Part shown: piece after piece, positions 34,009 to 44,350 of the stretch
Position numbering within the stretch: position 1 is the stretch's first letter
Layout: each line of letters begins with the position of its first letter
Assembly (NCBI RefSeq): GCF_040530035.1
Contig: NZ_JBEWCD010000002.1
Span: 1-64,000, forward strand
Direction of reading: 5' to 3'
Origin: Roseibium sp. HPY-6
GTDB lineage: Bacteria; Pseudomonadota; Alphaproteobacteria; Rhizobiales; Stappiaceae
Length of the DNA stretch: 64,000 nt
The notes under the pieces: model-generated
What the model saw: only the letters and a program-made list of their open reading frames with translations
What the model was told of the DNA's origin: nothing
Database searches by the model: none
Translations under genes and position numbers: made by a program

Positions 34009-35490
34009 ATGACAACGGAAACTGTGAGCCCTTTGATTTCCCTGACAGGAATTCAAAAGGTCTTCGGGGCGGTACAGGCCCTGAGCGGTGTGGATCTGAA
34101 TATCCATGCCGGAGAATGTCTCGGACTTGTCGGCCACAATGGCGCCGGCAAGTCCACCTTGATGAACATCCTGGCCGGGACCCTGGAAGCGAGCGACGGC
34201 AGCCTGTCGATTGCGGATAAGGATCTTGGCCGGGGCTATGCCGTGCAGGATGCCGGGAGACTGGGCATCCGCTGTGTCTTTCAGGAACTGTCGCTCTGTC
34301 CCAACCTTTCGGTCGCGGAAAACACACGGATCATTCATCCGGTTCTGAAGGGTTTCGCATGGCGCAAACGCGCTTCTGTCTTGATAATGGATCAGCTGGA
34401 GCGAATCTTTCCGGGGCACGGAATTTCGCCTTTCGACATCGTTGGCGATCTCTCGATTTCAAAACGGCAGATGGTTGAGATCGCGCGTGCCTTCACCGTC
34501 ACGGAAACAGATCTGCGGCTTGTCATTCTGGACGAACCGACATCCTCGCTGGATGCCCGCGTTGCGAACCAGCTGCTTGAGTACATCGAAAAAATTACAG
34601 TCTCCGGGACGAGCGTGGTTCTGATCTCGCATCTGCTGGGCGAAATATTGCAGGTTTCCGACAAGATCGCGGTGATGAAGGATGGACGTGTCGTCGCCTT
34701 CAGACACGCATCAGATTTTGATCGCGGCAGTCTTGTGGAAGCCATGGGCAGCACACTGGTGGCAGGGGCCGCACCCCGCCGGGACGCTCAAGCCGGGCAG
34801 GCGATCGGCGAGGAACGGATCCACATGCGCCCGTCCGGTCAGCCGGATGAGCAGACCATTCGCGCACAGGCAGGTGAAGTCATCGGCTTTGCGGGTTTAG
34901 CCGGCCAGGGTCAGACGGAAGCCTTGTTGCAGATTTTTGAGGGTCACGGCGTCTTGCCGTCCGGCCGTGGCGGCAACGATTGCTGCTTTGTTGCTGGAGA
35001 CAGGCAGGTGGATGGAGTACTGCCGCTCTGGTCAATCCGCAAGAATATCGGGATCGCGTCCTTAAGGAGGCTGCGCTCCGGTGCCCTGATCAGAAACGAA
35101 CGGGAGCAGGAGCTCGCCGAAGCTTGGAAGGACCGGATCGGAATTCGCGCACCGGATGTAGAGGCCCCCATACTGTCCCTGTCGGGAGGCAACCAGCAGA
35201 AGGTGCTGTTCGCCAGAGCGTTGGGGTCCGCCGCGAATATTGTCCTCATGGACGACCCTATGCGCGGCGTTGATATCGGCACGAAGAACGAGGTCTACGC
35301 GATCATCCGGCAGGAAGCCTCTCAGGGGAGGACGTTCCTCTGGTACACAACCGAGATGGAAGAATTGGACTATTGCGATCGGGTCTATGTGTTCCGCGAC
35401 GGGCTGTTGAGCGAGACACTGGTCGGCAGCGACATTACCGAGGAAAACTTGCTGCAGGCGTCCTTCAAGCAGGTGAGCGGGGCGGCATGA
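34009..35490 (+). CDS. Ribose-type ABC importer ATPase with two nucleotide-binding domains
   Basis: A 493-residue RbsA-like tandem ATPase. Domain 1 has an intact Walker A (GHNGAGKST, near residue 44) and Walker B ([12 protein letters not shown]) but a degenerate signature (LSISKRQ). Domain 2 has a degraded P-loop (GLAGQGQTE) but a good signature (LSGGNQQK) and Walker B ([12 protein letters not shown]). This asymmetry is normal for the family. It overlaps the first permease gene by four bases (ATGA). Confidence 0.91.
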   Translation: MTTETVSPLISLTGIQKVFGAVQALSGVDLNIHAGECLGLVGHNGAGKSTLMNILAGTLEASDGSLSIADKDLGRGYAVQDAGRLGIRCVFQELSLCPNLSVAENTRIIHPVLKGFAWRKRASVLIMDQLERIFPGHGISPFDIVGDLSISKRQMVEIARAFTVTETDLRLVILDEPTSSLDARVANQLLEYIEKITVSGTSVVLISHLLGEILQVSDKIAVMKDGRVVAFRHASDFDRGSLVEAMGSTLVAGAAPRRDAQAGQAIGEERIHMRPSGQPDEQTIRAQAGEVIGFAGLAGQGQTEALLQIFEGHGVLPSGRGGNDCCFVAGDRQVDGVLPLWSIRKNIGIASLRRLRSGALIRNEREQELAEAWKDRIGIRAPDVEAPILSLSGGNQQKVLFARALGSAANIVLMDDPMRGVDIGTKNEVYAIIRQEASQGRTFLWYTTEMEELDYCDRVYVFRDGLLSETLVGSDITEENLLQASFKQVSGAA

Positions 35491-36434
35491 GCGGACTGCA
35501 ATTCTTTACATCCGCCCGCTTTTGGCGCGGGGCGCTGCCTGCGCTGTCGCTCACCTTCGTGTTGTTGGGTGTGTTCTGGCTCCAACCGCGCGCAATGAGT
35601 TATTTCGGACTTAATCTGCTGTTCAATCTGGCCGTCCCCATTGCGCTTGCAACGATCGCGCAGATGTTCGTTATCGCCGTAAATGACCTCGATCTGTCGA
35701 TCGGCAGCTTCGTCTCGCTTGTGGCCTGTATCGGCGCGACCTGGCTGCACGAAACACCATTGCTCGGCATCGCGGCGCTGTTGGGATGTATCTTGGTCTA
35801 TGCCGCGATGGGAGCACTGATTTATATCCGGCAGCTGCCGAGCATAGTCGTCACGCTTGGAATGTCCTTTGTCTGGTCCGGCTGCGCTGTTCTGCTCTTG
35901 CCGACGCCGGGTGGCAGCGCACCGGACTGGATTCGGGCCCTGGTCACTTTCAAGCCGCCTTACATACCCATGCCGATACTGGCCGCCGTCGTTTTGGCGC
36001 TTGTGGTCCACTTCGCGCTGATGCGCACCTCCTGGGGTGTTCTGATGCGCGGTGTCGGCGGCAATGAAAGAGCAATTACGCGCGCCGGTTGGTCGGTGCT
36101 GAAGCTCAAGATGACGATGTATGCGATGACGGCGGTCTTCGGCATTCTGGCGGGATTGACGCTGGTTGGTCTGGCCACGTCCGCCGATGCAAATATCGCT
36201 CTGCGCTATACGCTTCTGTCCATTGCCGGCGTTATCCTCGGCGGAGGTGAGTTTGTCGGCGGCCGGATCTCACCAGTGGGCGCGGTCCTCGGTGCCATGA
36301 CGCTGACACTAACGGCCTCATTCCTGTCCTTCCTGCGCATTTCGCCGGACTGGCAGATCGGTGCGCAGGGTGCGGTCCTGATCATCGTGCTGGCATTGAG
36401 AGCCATCGTGAACCGGATGGAGGCACGCCGATGA
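35487..36434 (+). CDS. Ribose-type ABC importer permease 1
   Basis: A 315-residue RbsC-like permease with about eight to ten hydrophobic segments. Family segments are [20 protein letters not shown] near residue 63 and the late [20 protein letters not shown] chose the ATG at 35487, which overlaps the ATPase stop by four bases; the longer frame from 35373 lies inside the ATPase gene. It overlaps the second permease gene in the same way, so the two probably form a heterodimer. Confidence 0.9.
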   Translation: MSGLQFFTSARFWRGALPALSLTFVLLGVFWLQPRAMSYFGLNLLFNLAVPIALATIAQMFVIAVNDLDLSIGSFVSLVACIGATWLHETPLLGIAALLGCILVYAAMGALIYIRQLPSIVVTLGMSFVWSGCAVLLLPTPGGSAPDWIRALVTFKPPYIPMPILAAVVLALVVHFALMRTSWGVLMRGVGGNERAITRAGWSVLKLKMTMYAMTAVFGILAGLTLVGLATSADANIALRYTLLSIAGVILGGGEFVGGRISPVGAVLGAMTLTLTASFLSFLRISPDWQIGAQGAVLIIVLALRAIVNRMEARR

Positions 36435-37381
36435 AACGGGTAGAGTCCTTCATGCGCCAGCATCCCTGGAGCTGGTCGTTTCTTGCAGCATTCACGACCT
36501 GGGCGGTTACAGCAGCTTACATAAGTGGAACGGGCGGCTTGGCGCTGGCATCAACGGCCTTGTCGTTTTCCACCTTCTTCGTGATGGTCGGCATCGGACA
36601 GATGTTCGTGATCACACTCGGACCGGGCAACGTCGACTTGTCGATACCCTCCACGATTACTCTGTCTGCAGTCGTGTCGATGATGGTGATGGACGGATCG
36701 AACACCATGATTGTGCCTGGCGTTTTGGCCGCGGTAGGTATCGGCCTCCTTGTCGGCCTGTTCAACTACGGCCTGATCCGTGTGCTGAGTATTCCGCCGA
36801 TCATCGCCACCATGTCGTCCAGTTTTCTCGTGCAATCGAGCGCCATAGCGCTTGGGCGCGGCGTCAAGATAAAGCCACCGCTCGCACTGGAATGGATCTC
36901 GACCGCAAAGATCGCTGGCGTGCCCATTCTCGCGCTTCTGGTGATTGCCTTTGCAGTTCTCATGGCAGTGGTGCTCAACCGCACGATTTACGGAAGGTCC
37001 GTGACGGCCTTCGGTCAGAACACGCGCGCGGCGCGGCTCGCGGGCGTCCCGATTGAGCGCATAAGGTACCTGACCTACACGCTCTCGGCCGTCCTCGCTG
37101 CTCTCTGCGGTGTGTTTCTGGCTGGATTTTCCGGCGGCTCGTCACTGAACATGGGCGAGGAATATCTGCTCGCTTCCATCGCGGTCGTGGTGATTGGCGG
37201 TTCGTCGATTGCCGGGGGCAATTCCAATGTTCCCGGAATTTTCGGATCTGCGCTCTTTCTCTTCCTGCTGGTGGCAATGCTGAATACGTTCGGTGCTGCA
37301 GCAGGCCTGAGATTGATCCTGACCGGCCTGATCATCGTTGGTGTTGTGACTTTTGCGGGCGGTCGAAGGGAAAGCAGGTGA
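36431..37381 (+). CDS. Ribose-type ABC importer permease 2
   Basis: A 316-residue RbsC-like permease, paralogous to the preceding one. It shows GPGNVDLSIPSTITLSAVVS near residue 71, the ATPase-contact region RLAGVPIERIRYLTYTLSA, and GGSSIAGGNSNVPG near the end. It is the last gene of the lactonase/importer operon. A long inverted repeat follows at 37510. Confidence 0.9.
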   Translation: MKRVESFMRQHPWSWSFLAAFTTWAVTAAYISGTGGLALASTALSFSTFFVMVGIGQMFVITLGPGNVDLSIPSTITLSAVVSMMVMDGSNTMIVPGVLAAVGIGLLVGLFNYGLIRVLSIPPIIATMSSSFLVQSSAIALGRGVKIKPPLALEWISTAKIAGVPILALLVIAFAVLMAVVLNRTIYGRSVTAFGQNTRAARLAGVPIERIRYLTYTLSAVLAALCGVFLAGFSGGSSLNMGEEYLLASIAVVVIGGSSIAGGNSNVPGIFGSALFLFLLVAMLNTFGAAAGLRLILTGLIIVGVVTFAGGRRESR

Positions 37382-37509
37382 GGTCTTGGAGGCCCTGCAA
37401 GATAAGCCACATCCCCATCGCGGGCGTCAGGCTCAGTCTTGATCAGGTGTCGGTTTTCCAGGCGCGGGCACTTTCCATCCCTTGGCCTGTTGACCACAGG
37501 AACGGATGA

Positions 37510-37552
37510 CCCCCACCCCTGACGCCCTGTGGGAAGGTAAAAGGGGTGGGGG
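37510..37552. terminator. Large inverted repeat between convergent operons
   Basis: CCCCCACCCCT at 37510-37520 and AGGGGTGGGGG at 37542-37552 are perfect 11-base arms around a 21-base loop. It lies in the roughly 210-base gap between the convergent importer operon and the glycoside operon. It probably terminates transcription from both sides; being C/G-rich without a T tract, it may also be a dispersed repeat. Confidence 0.5.
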
Positions 37553-37591
37553 CTCGGGTGGCTTTGACTTCGGACAGGTTTGTCCGGAGCC

Positions 37592-38647
37592 CTAGAGCCC
37601 GAGCATTTTCCGGATCTGTTCCTGATCCGTATCGCCACCGGCAAAGTCGTCGAATGCTTTGTCGGTCACCTCGATAATGTGGCTCTCGATGAAAGGTGCG
37701 CCTTCAGCCGCACCTTGTTCGGGCGATTTCAGGCAGCATTCCCACTCCAGGACGGCCCAGCTGTCGTACCCGTATTGCGCAAGCTTTGAGAAAATGCCGG
37801 AGAAGTCGACCTGGCCATCACCGAGGGACCGGAAGCGGCCCGCGCGATTGACCCAGCCCTGGTAACCCGAATAGACGCCTTGCCGCCCGTCGGGATTAAA
37901 CTCCGCATCTTTCACGTGATAGGCGCAGATGCGCTCGTGATAGATGTCGATGAATGCCAGATAGTCCAGCTGCTGCAGCAGGAAGTGCGACGGGTCGTAG
38001 TTGATCTGGCAGCGTTTGTGGCCGTTGAGCGCATCCAGAAAAATTTCAAATGTGATGCCGTCGAATACGTCTTCACCCGGATGGATTTCATAGCCGACAT
38101 CGACACCATGGTCCTCATAGACGTCCAGGATCGGTTTCCACCGTCTTGCCAGTTCCGCAAAGGCCTCTTCGATCAGCCCGGCCGGGCGTTGCGGCCAGGG
38201 ATAAAGATACGGAAAGGCGAGTGAACCCGTGAAACTGACAGAGGCATCAAGGCCAAGGTTGCGGCTGGCGACAGCGGCCTTTTTCATCTGGTCAACCGCC
38301 CATTCCTGCCGACCTGCCGGATTGCCGTGGAGGCTGGCCGGCGCGAAACCGTCGAATGCCAAGTCATATGCAGGATGGACTGCGACCAGTTGCCCCTGCA
38401 GATGCGTGGAGAGTTCCGTGATCTCGACACCGGCGTCCGAACAGATGCCCTTGACCTCGTCGCAATAGGCCTGGCTTTCCGCCGCCTTGTCGAGATCGAA
38501 CAGGCGGCTGTCGAAGGTTGGGATCTGGATGCCCTTGTAACCGAGCCCGGCGGCCCATTTCGCGATCGAAGGAAGGCTGTTGAAGGGCGCTTCGTCGCCG
38601 CCAAATTGTGCCAGGAAAATTGCCGGCCCTTTTATCAGTCCTGCCAT
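37592..38647 (-). CDS. Sugar phosphate isomerase/epimerase (xylose-isomerase-like TIM barrel)
   Basis: A 351-residue TIM-barrel protein of the AP-endonuclease-2 superfamily. Likely metal ligands are the acidic and His residues in VGYEIHPGED, NYDPSHF, CAYHVKDAE and AVLEWE. Relatives interconvert keto-sugars or inosose compounds. It is the last gene of the minus-strand glycoside operon, 41 bases after the GH43 gene. Together with the smaller barrel protein at 42467 and the oxidoreductases it suggests an oxidise-isomerise route for a released sugar. Confidence 0.85.
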   Translation of the reverse strand: MAGLIKGPAIFLAQFGGDEAPFNSLPSIAKWAAGLGYKGIQIPTFDSRLFDLDKAAESQAYCDEVKGICSDAGVEITELSTHLQGQLVAVHPAYDLAFDGFAPASLHGNPAGRQEWAVDQMKKAAVASRNLGLDASVSFTGSLAFPYLYPWPQRPAGLIEEAFAELARRWKPILDVYEDHGVDVGYEIHPGEDVFDGITFEIFLDALNGHKRCQINYDPSHFLLQQLDYLAFIDIYHERICAYHVKDAEFNPDGRQGVYSGYQGWVNRAGRFRSLGDGQVDFSGIFSKLAQYGYDSWAVLEWECCLKSPEQGAAEGAPFIESHIIEVTDKAFDDFAGGDTDQEQIRKMLGL

Positions 38648-38688
38648 GGGGTCCTCCCAGTTTGTCGAACGCGCAACCGTCTTGGCTG

Positions 38689-40281
38689 TCAGGTTCCTTC
38701 AGGTGCATATGAAAATCGTTGAAACTCGGCCGTCTTGCCGCAGCCTGTTGTGTCGAAAGCGATCATGCCGACGAACGCACCGGTAAAGGATGCGTGTTCT
38801 CCGCGGCCACCTTCGTCCGAAATCACACTCGCATCAAGCTCAGGCCCGAACGGTGACCAATCGGCCTTCTGCCGCCAGAAAAACTGCTGTTGTGCGCCGG
38901 TCACTTCGACGGCTAGGTCCACCGGACCGTCCTCGATCGCGATATGAGCAGCTGGAAACTCCATGTTGCCATCCGGCCAGTTCCCTGGGCAGGACATCAG
39001 CATCAGGCAGCGGCCGAGTTCCTCTGTCCGGCTGACAGCGAGTAAATGAAACTTGTGCCGGTTGTAGTAGGTCGTCAGACCGGCCGCCTGCTGGTAGGTG
39101 TCCGGTTTGAAGCCGGAAAGCGTTGTCTCGACACGGTAGGTGATATGCTCTTGTCTGCGCGCGACCAGAGACTGTTCATACCAGCTGCCTATACTCTCCC
39201 GCCCGGTAAGACGCAATTCGGACCCGGTGAGCGTGAACAGCCGCTCCGGATGAGGTGTTCTGGGCCACTGGAACTCCGGGGGTAACTCGTTGCCGACAAA
39301 AATCCGTTCGGTCTTTTGCGGCGGCCTTGCGACCGCTGCGTTCAGACCCGGCACCTCGACCTGCGGCAGCGGCCCGCCATTTTCAAGATAGAGCCAGTCG
39401 TCGCGCCAGACGCATTTCTGGATCGCGGTTTCGCGTCCGAGCGGCGAAAACCGGCCGGGAAGCGGGCGGGAGCAAAGATGCGTGTGATAGACCCCGCCAT
39501 CAGGCGTTTCAACGATCTGGCCATGGCCTGCCCGTTGCAGCGGCCAGTCGAGAACGTCCTTCGCGGTGATCAGATGCGTATCAGGGTGCAGTTCATACGG
39601 GCCTTTGATCGACCGGGACCGCGCCATTGTGACCGCGTGATTATAGCCGGTGCCGCCTTCGGCAACGGTGAGGTAGTACCAGCCGTTGCGTTTATAAAGA
39701 TGCGGTCCTTCCGTCAGTCCGAGAGAGCTGCCGGAGAAGATCGTCTCAGGCTCGCCGATCAGGCCTTCCGTTTCCGACCATTCCTGAAGAAGAATGCCGT
39801 CAAATGCCGATGTCCGCGGTTTGCCGCCGACCGAACTTGATACATGGTTCCATTGCAGAACCAGATACCACTTCCGGCCATCATCGTCGTGGAAGAGCGA
39901 AGGATCGAAACCGTGCGAAGAGAGGTGGACCGGATCGCTCCACGGGCCCCCGATCATTGGCGACGTCACAAGATAGTTGTGCGCGTCCTTGAAGTTGCCA
40001 TCAAGGCGCTTGACGTCGGTATAGACCAGCCAGAAACGGTTGTCCGAATAGCTGAGGCATGGCGCCCAGATGCCGCCGCTGTCAGGATTCCCGCGCATGT
40101 CCAGTTGCGAGGCCCGATCCAGCGGCCGGCAGGCCAGATCCCAGTTGACCAGGTCTTTCGATCTGTGGATCTGAACACCCGGAAACCATTCGAACGTCGA
40201 GGTGGCGATGAAATACTCATCGTCCATCCGGCAAATCGAAGGGTCCGGGTTGAAGCCTGGCAGGATCGGGTTCCGGATCAT
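38689..40281 (-). CDS. Glycoside hydrolase family 43, beta-xylosidase-like
   Basis: A 530-residue GH43 enzyme. The catalytic residues fit the family: D13 (FNPDPS) as base, D126 (GFDPSLF) as the pKa modulator and E191 (LTEGPHL) as acid. The N-terminal five-bladed propeller spans about 1-300. A C-terminal beta-sandwich of about 200 residues is typical of XynB-like members (GH43_11). There is no signal peptide, so it cleaves imported xylo- or arabino-oligosaccharides in the cytoplasm. It shares one base with the aldo-keto reductase stop (TGATG). Confidence 0.9.
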   Translation of the reverse strand: MIRNPILPGFNPDPSICRMDDEYFIATSTFEWFPGVQIHRSKDLVNWDLACRPLDRASQLDMRGNPDSGGIWAPCLSYSDNRFWLVYTDVKRLDGNFKDAHNYLVTSPMIGGPWSDPVHLSSHGFDPSLFHDDDGRKWYLVLQWNHVSSSVGGKPRTSAFDGILLQEWSETEGLIGEPETIFSGSSLGLTEGPHLYKRNGWYYLTVAEGGTGYNHAVTMARSRSIKGPYELHPDTHLITAKDVLDWPLQRAGHGQIVETPDGGVYHTHLCSRPLPGRFSPLGRETAIQKCVWRDDWLYLENGGPLPQVEVPGLNAAVARPPQKTERIFVGNELPPEFQWPRTPHPERLFTLTGSELRLTGRESIGSWYEQSLVARRQEHITYRVETTLSGFKPDTYQQAAGLTTYYNRHKFHLLAVSRTEELGRCLMLMSCPGNWPDGNMEFPAAHIAIEDGPVDLAVEVTGAQQQFFWRQKADWSPFGPELDASVISDEGGRGEHASFTGAFVGMIAFDTTGCGKTAEFQRFSYAPEGT

Positions 40282-41324
40282 CAGCGGGACGGTCCTTGTC
40301 GCTCGGAAGAAGCCGCCCAGAGATTGACGTTCGCCTCAACCGTGGTGGCTTCGATTTCCTGCAACTCCGCGTCCGTGAACTCCATGTTGTTCACGACCGC
40401 CGCGCAGTCTGTGACCTGCTCTGGCCGGCTCGCACCGATAAGCGCCGTTGTCACGCGGCCCTTGCGCAAGACCCAGCCCAACGCCATCTGTGCAAGGCTC
40501 TGCCCGCGCCGCTCGGCAATTGCATTGAGCGATCTGATCGCATTGAGCGTTTCTTCGCTCAGAAACTCGTTCTTGAGCGATTTGCCCTGGGTCGCCCGGC
40601 TGCCCTCCGGAATGCCCTTGAGATATTTATTCGTCAGCATCCCCTGGGCCAAAGGCGTAAAGGCGATGGATCCGATGCCGAGATCCTCAAGCGTATCGAG
40701 CAGGCCGTCTTCCTCCACCCAGCGGTTGATCATGGAGTAGCTGGGCTGGTGAATGAGGCACGGGGTTCCGAGTTCTTTCAGGATAGCGGCGGCTTCACGG
40801 GTTCTTTTGGAATTGTAAGAGGAAATGCCCGCATAAAGCGCCTTGCCGGACCGCACGATTTGGTCCAGCGCCGTCATCGTTTCTTCCAGGGGCGTCTCAG
40901 GGTCGAAGCGGTGCGAATAGAAAATATCGACATAGTCGAGGCCCATCCGCTTGAGAGACTGTTCGCAGGACGCAATCAGATACTTTCGGCTGCCCCATTC
41001 GCCATAGGGTCCGCTCCACATGCGATAACCGGCCTTCGAGGAGATGATGATCTCATCCCGGTAAGGCGCGAAGTCGGTCTTGAGGATCTCGCCGAAGGCT
41101 TCTTCGGCGGATCCGGGGGGTGGACCGTAGTTGTTTGCGAGGTCAAAATGGGTAATGCCGTGATCGAACGCGGTCCGGACAATGTCCCGTTTCAGTTCAT
41201 GTGGCGTGTCGCCGCCGAAATTATGCCAGAGGCCGAGCGAGATGACCGGCAATTTCAGGCCGGATTTCCCGCATCGGCGGTATTCCATAGTGTCATAACG
41301 TGCTTGTGCAGCTTGCCAGGTCAT
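40281..41324 (-). CDS. Aldo/keto reductase (YghZ-like)
   Basis: A 347-residue aldo-keto reductase with the catalytic tetrad D61 (FDLANNYG), Y66, K97 (SSKAGY) and H138 (YSHRFD). Length and the RMWSGPYGEWGSRKYL segment resemble L-glyceraldehyde-3-phosphate reductase YghZ. It would reduce an aldehyde or aldose with NADPH. It overlaps both neighbours, by four bases with the dehydrogenase gene upstream and one base with the GH43 gene. Confidence 0.9.
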   Translation of the reverse strand: MTWQAAQARYDTMEYRRCGKSGLKLPVISLGLWHNFGGDTPHELKRDIVRTAFDHGITHFDLANNYGPPPGSAEEAFGEILKTDFAPYRDEIIISSKAGYRMWSGPYGEWGSRKYLIASCEQSLKRMGLDYVDIFYSHRFDPETPLEETMTALDQIVRSGKALYAGISSYNSKRTREAAAILKELGTPCLIHQPSYSMINRWVEEDGLLDTLEDLGIGSIAFTPLAQGMLTNKYLKGIPEGSRATQGKSLKNEFLSEETLNAIRSLNAIAERRGQSLAQMALGWVLRKGRVTTALIGASRPEQVTDCAAVVNNMEFTDAELQEIEATTVEANVNLWAASSERQGPSR

Positions 41325-42457
41325 GATGTCTCCGATTGAGCCAGCAGGTCCTGCGCCGCTTGCGGGCCAAGGGCCTCAGGACGTTCGCATGTGGTGAGAA
41401 TGTCCTTGTACTCACCCGCGTCGCCGGAAGCGAGGATAGATGTCATCACATCTACGACATGGAGCGAAAACTCAAGCGAGCATCGGTGCGGGCGCCCCTG
41501 CAGAATGGCAAGGGCCATGTCGGCCAGACCAGCGGTCCGGTAATTCGCGTGCGGTCCGTCATTCGCGACGGAAAAGGGATGTTTCCAGTCCTCCGACACC
41601 GTCACGAAAGCTCCTTTCTCCGTCATCCGGATCTCTCCGCCGAAGAAATTCGGATCTGGAACGTGCAGGGTGCCGTTCTGGCCGTACAGCTCCATGTTGG
41701 AATGCCCGTGCTGCCAGACATCCCAGCTGGCGCAATAGGTCACCTGAGCGCCGGAATGGAACTGCATGACCGCATGGATCGTTGTTGGTGTCTCCACCTT
41801 GATCTTTTCACCATGGCGCGGTTTGGAGGTTATCGTGCGGTATTCCGAACCGGATGAGCTCATGGCGGTCACCCGCTTGACCGGCCCGAGCAGTTGCACA
41901 AGATTGGAAACGTAGTAGGGGCCGAGGTCGAGGATTGGGCCGCCGCCGGGCTGGAAGAAAAAGTCCGGATTGGGGTGCCACATCTCCATGCCGGGGCTCT
42001 GCACGAAACAGGTTCCCGAGGTGACGAGGCCGACCGCACCCTGATCGATCAAATGACGGGCGAGCTGATGCGCGCCGCCCAAAAACGTATCTGGCGCGGA
42101 TCCGACACGCAGTCCCTTCTCGGCCGCGAGTTTGGCAAGAGCCTGGCCTTCTTCAATACTGAGGACGAACGGCTTTTCTGAATAGACGTGTTTTCCTGCC
42201 TCCAGGATGCTTTTCGAGACGTCAAAATGCGCTGCTGGAACCGTCAGATTGACGATGATGTCGATATCGTTTGCTGCCAGAAGGCCGTCGACGGTTTCCG
42301 CTCTCAGGTTGAACTCTTCAGCCCGCGCCTTAGCGGCGTCTGAATTGAGGTCCGCGCATGCGCGCACTTCGATGCCCTCAAACAGGGGCGCAAGGCGCAT
42401 GTAGGCAGCCGAAATATTTCCGCATCCAAGGATGCCGATACCAAGTTTGTCAGTCAT
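41321..42457 (-). CDS. Gfo/Idh/MocA-family sugar dehydrogenase
   Basis: A 378-residue NAD(P)-dependent oxidoreductase. It has the Rossmann motif GILGCGNIS near residue 8, the EKPF signature (VYSEKPFVLS near residue 94) and the C-terminal alpha/beta domain with GGGPILDLGPYYV. Such enzymes oxidise sugars, inositols or glycosides, sometimes as the first step of a redox-assisted glycoside cleavage. It is transcribed with the barrel isomerase upstream and the aldo-keto reductase downstream. Confidence 0.9.
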   Translation of the reverse strand: MTDKLGIGILGCGNISAAYMRLAPLFEGIEVRACADLNSDAAKARAEEFNLRAETVDGLLAANDIDIIVNLTVPAAHFDVSKSILEAGKHVYSEKPFVLSIEEGQALAKLAAEKGLRVGSAPDTFLGGAHQLARHLIDQGAVGLVTSGTCFVQSPGMEMWHPNPDFFFQPGGGPILDLGPYYVSNLVQLLGPVKRVTAMSSSGSEYRTITSKPRHGEKIKVETPTTIHAVMQFHSGAQVTYCASWDVWQHGHSNMELYGQNGTLHVPDPNFFGGEIRMTEKGAFVTVSEDWKHPFSVANDGPHANYRTAGLADMALAILQGRPHRCSLEFSLHVVDVMTSILASGDAGEYKDILTTCERPEALGPQAAQDLLAQSETS

Positions 42458-42466
42458 GTCAGGTCC

Positions 42467-43213
42467 TCAGAACTTTTGGAACGATGTGATCGAGCGGCTC
42501 GCAAAGCGCTCGAAATCGGAGGGGTTGTCGTGCTCCATGACAAACAGGTCGACATCGATGTTGCGTAAGGCGGTGGTCAGGCCTTTCCAGTCCATGACGC
42601 CATAACCGACATCGGCCCAGCCATCTTCATCAATGCACTCGCCTTCAGGGGCGATATCCTTGACGTGGGCCGTTGTGATCCGGTCGGCATAGCGGTCGAT
42701 CCACAAAAGCGGATCCTGGCCACCACGAACAATCCAGGCAATATCGGCCTCCCATTCGATGCTCGGCGCGCTTTCCATCAGGATATCCATGGGCAGTCGG
42801 CCGTCCGAGCAGGCGGCAAACTCGAAATCGTGATTGTGCCAGCCGAACCGCAGTCCCGCGTCGCGCACTTTTTTCCCGATTTCCTCAAGATTTTGAGCAA
42901 GCGATACCCACGCACTCGCATCCGCGGCGCGTTGCTCTGGCGGTATGGCGGGCACGAAAAGACGCTTCATCCCAAGCGTTTTTGCCGTATCCAGCACCTT
43001 GCCGATATCATCCATGAACTGCTCGAACGGGAAGAAATGGCCCGACGGCATCGCAAGTCCATGCTTGTCCAGAAGAGCTCTGAAGGCAGAGGCGTCCTCG
43101 TAGACGGCGCCAAACCCTTCCACCTGCGTGTAGCCAAGGTTTGCAAGATGTTCGAGCACAGGTTCCCACGGTGAGAAATTGCGCGCGGAGTAAAGTTGAA
43201 AAGACACGTTCAT
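42467..43213 (-). CDS. Sugar phosphate isomerase/epimerase (small TIM barrel)
   Basis: A 248-residue TIM-barrel protein of the same superfamily as the one at 37592 but about 100 residues shorter. Likely metal-site segments are FGWHNHDFE, WEADIAW, TAHVKDIA and VMEHDN. I chose the ATG at 43213, which has a strong GGAGGA-type site upstream; the longer frame extends toward the ATPase gene and is not protein-like. It lies ten bases before the Gfo/Idh/MocA gene. Confidence 0.85.
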   Translation of the reverse strand: MNVSFQLYSARNFSPWEPVLEHLANLGYTQVEGFGAVYEDASAFRALLDKHGLAMPSGHFFPFEQFMDDIGKVLDTAKTLGMKRLFVPAIPPEQRAADASAWVSLAQNLEEIGKKVRDAGLRFGWHNHDFEFAACSDGRLPMDILMESAPSIEWEADIAWIVRGGQDPLLWIDRYADRITTAHVKDIAPEGECIDEDGWADVGYGVMDWKGLTTALRNIDVDLFVMEHDNPSDFERFASRSITSFQKF

Positions 43214-43244
43214 GACGATTGTCCTGAAGGTTGGAGGAGGTCTG

Positions 43245-44339
43245 TTAGATCCGGTTTTCAGTTGATTTTTCGAAGATATTCGCCCGTGCCGGGTCGAACC
43301 CGACGACGATGCTGTCACCGTCATGCACGTTTGCCTGTCCGTCCATGCGTACCCAGATGGACCGGCCGCCGATATCGACCCGCGCAAGCGTGTCTGATCC
43401 GAGGGGTTCCAGCAATTCGATCTGCCCGTTCAATTGGATCGGGGCTGCCTGTGCTTCGACCCCGGTGGCCATGTGTTCCGGCCGTATGCCGAACCAGGCA
43501 GGGCCCTGAACCGGAAGGTCGTCCCGGAACTGATAGCCCTCAAGCGGGAACAGCTGATCGCCGGTGGAAAAGCGCAGCCCGTCGCCGCCGACGATCTCGC
43601 CGTCGAAGAAATTCATGGTTGGTGATCCGATGAATTCGGCGACATACTTGCTGGCGGGCCTGTTGTAGATCTCGTTTGGTGAGGCGAGCTGCAGGATCTG
43701 GCCGCCGCGCATGATCGCGATCCGGTCGGCAAGCGTCATCGCTTCGATCTGGTCGTGCGTGACATAGATCATCGTGTTGCTGAGTTTCTGGTGCAGTTGC
43801 TTGATCTCGACCCTGAGATCCGCGCGCAGCTTTGCGTCGAGGTTGGAGAGAGGCTCATCGAACAGGAAGACATCGGCATCGCGCACAAGGGCCCGGCCGA
43901 TCGCCGCGCGCTGGCGTTGTCCTCCGGAGAGAGCGGCGGGTTTGCGCTTGAGCAGCGGCTCGATCTGGAGGATCTTCGCTGCGCGGTTGACCCGTTCCTC
44001 GATCTCGGCTTTCGGCAACCCGGCGTTTTTCAACCCGAAACTCAGGTTTCCGGCAACGGTCATCTGGGGGTAGAGCGCATAGCTTTGAAACACCATGCCG
44101 ATACCTCGCTTGGAAGGCTCTTCCCAGGTTACGTTCCGGCCGCCGATGAAGATCTGACCGTCCGAAACATCCAGAAGCCCGGCGATGCAGTTGAGCAGCG
44201 TTGACTTGCCGCAGCCTGAAGATCCGAGCAAAACAAGAAATTCGCCTTGCCCGACATTCAGGTTGAGGTCCTTCAGGACATCGAGGGCTCCGAAGCTCAA
44301 AGCCAGGTTCTTGATAGAGATGCTGTAGTTGGTTTCCAT
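43245..44339 (-). CDS. ABC importer ATPase (MalK/UgpC type)
   Basis: A 364-residue ATPase of a CUT1 importer. It has Walker A (GSSGCGKST, near residue 39), signature LSGGQRQR, Walker B (VFLFDEPLSNLDA) and a C-terminal TOBE-type regulatory region with FGIRPEHM. It serves the permeases encoded just upstream on the same strand. The MalF/MalG EAA loops should dock to it. Confidence 0.93.
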   Translation of the reverse strand: METNYSISIKNLALSFGALDVLKDLNLNVGQGEFLVLLGSSGCGKSTLLNCIAGLLDVSDGQIFIGGRNVTWEEPSKRGIGMVFQSYALYPQMTVAGNLSFGLKNAGLPKAEIEERVNRAAKILQIEPLLKRKPAALSGGQRQRAAIGRALVRDADVFLFDEPLSNLDAKLRADLRVEIKQLHQKLSNTMIYVTHDQIEAMTLADRIAIMRGGQILQLASPNEIYNRPASKYVAEFIGSPTMNFFDGEIVGGDGLRFSTGDQLFPLEGYQFRDDLPVQGPAWFGIRPEHMATGVEAQAAPIQLNGQIELLEPLGSDTLARVDIGGRSIWVRMDGQANVHDGDSIVVGFDPARANIFEKSTENRI

Positions 44340-44350
44340 GAGACGTCTCT

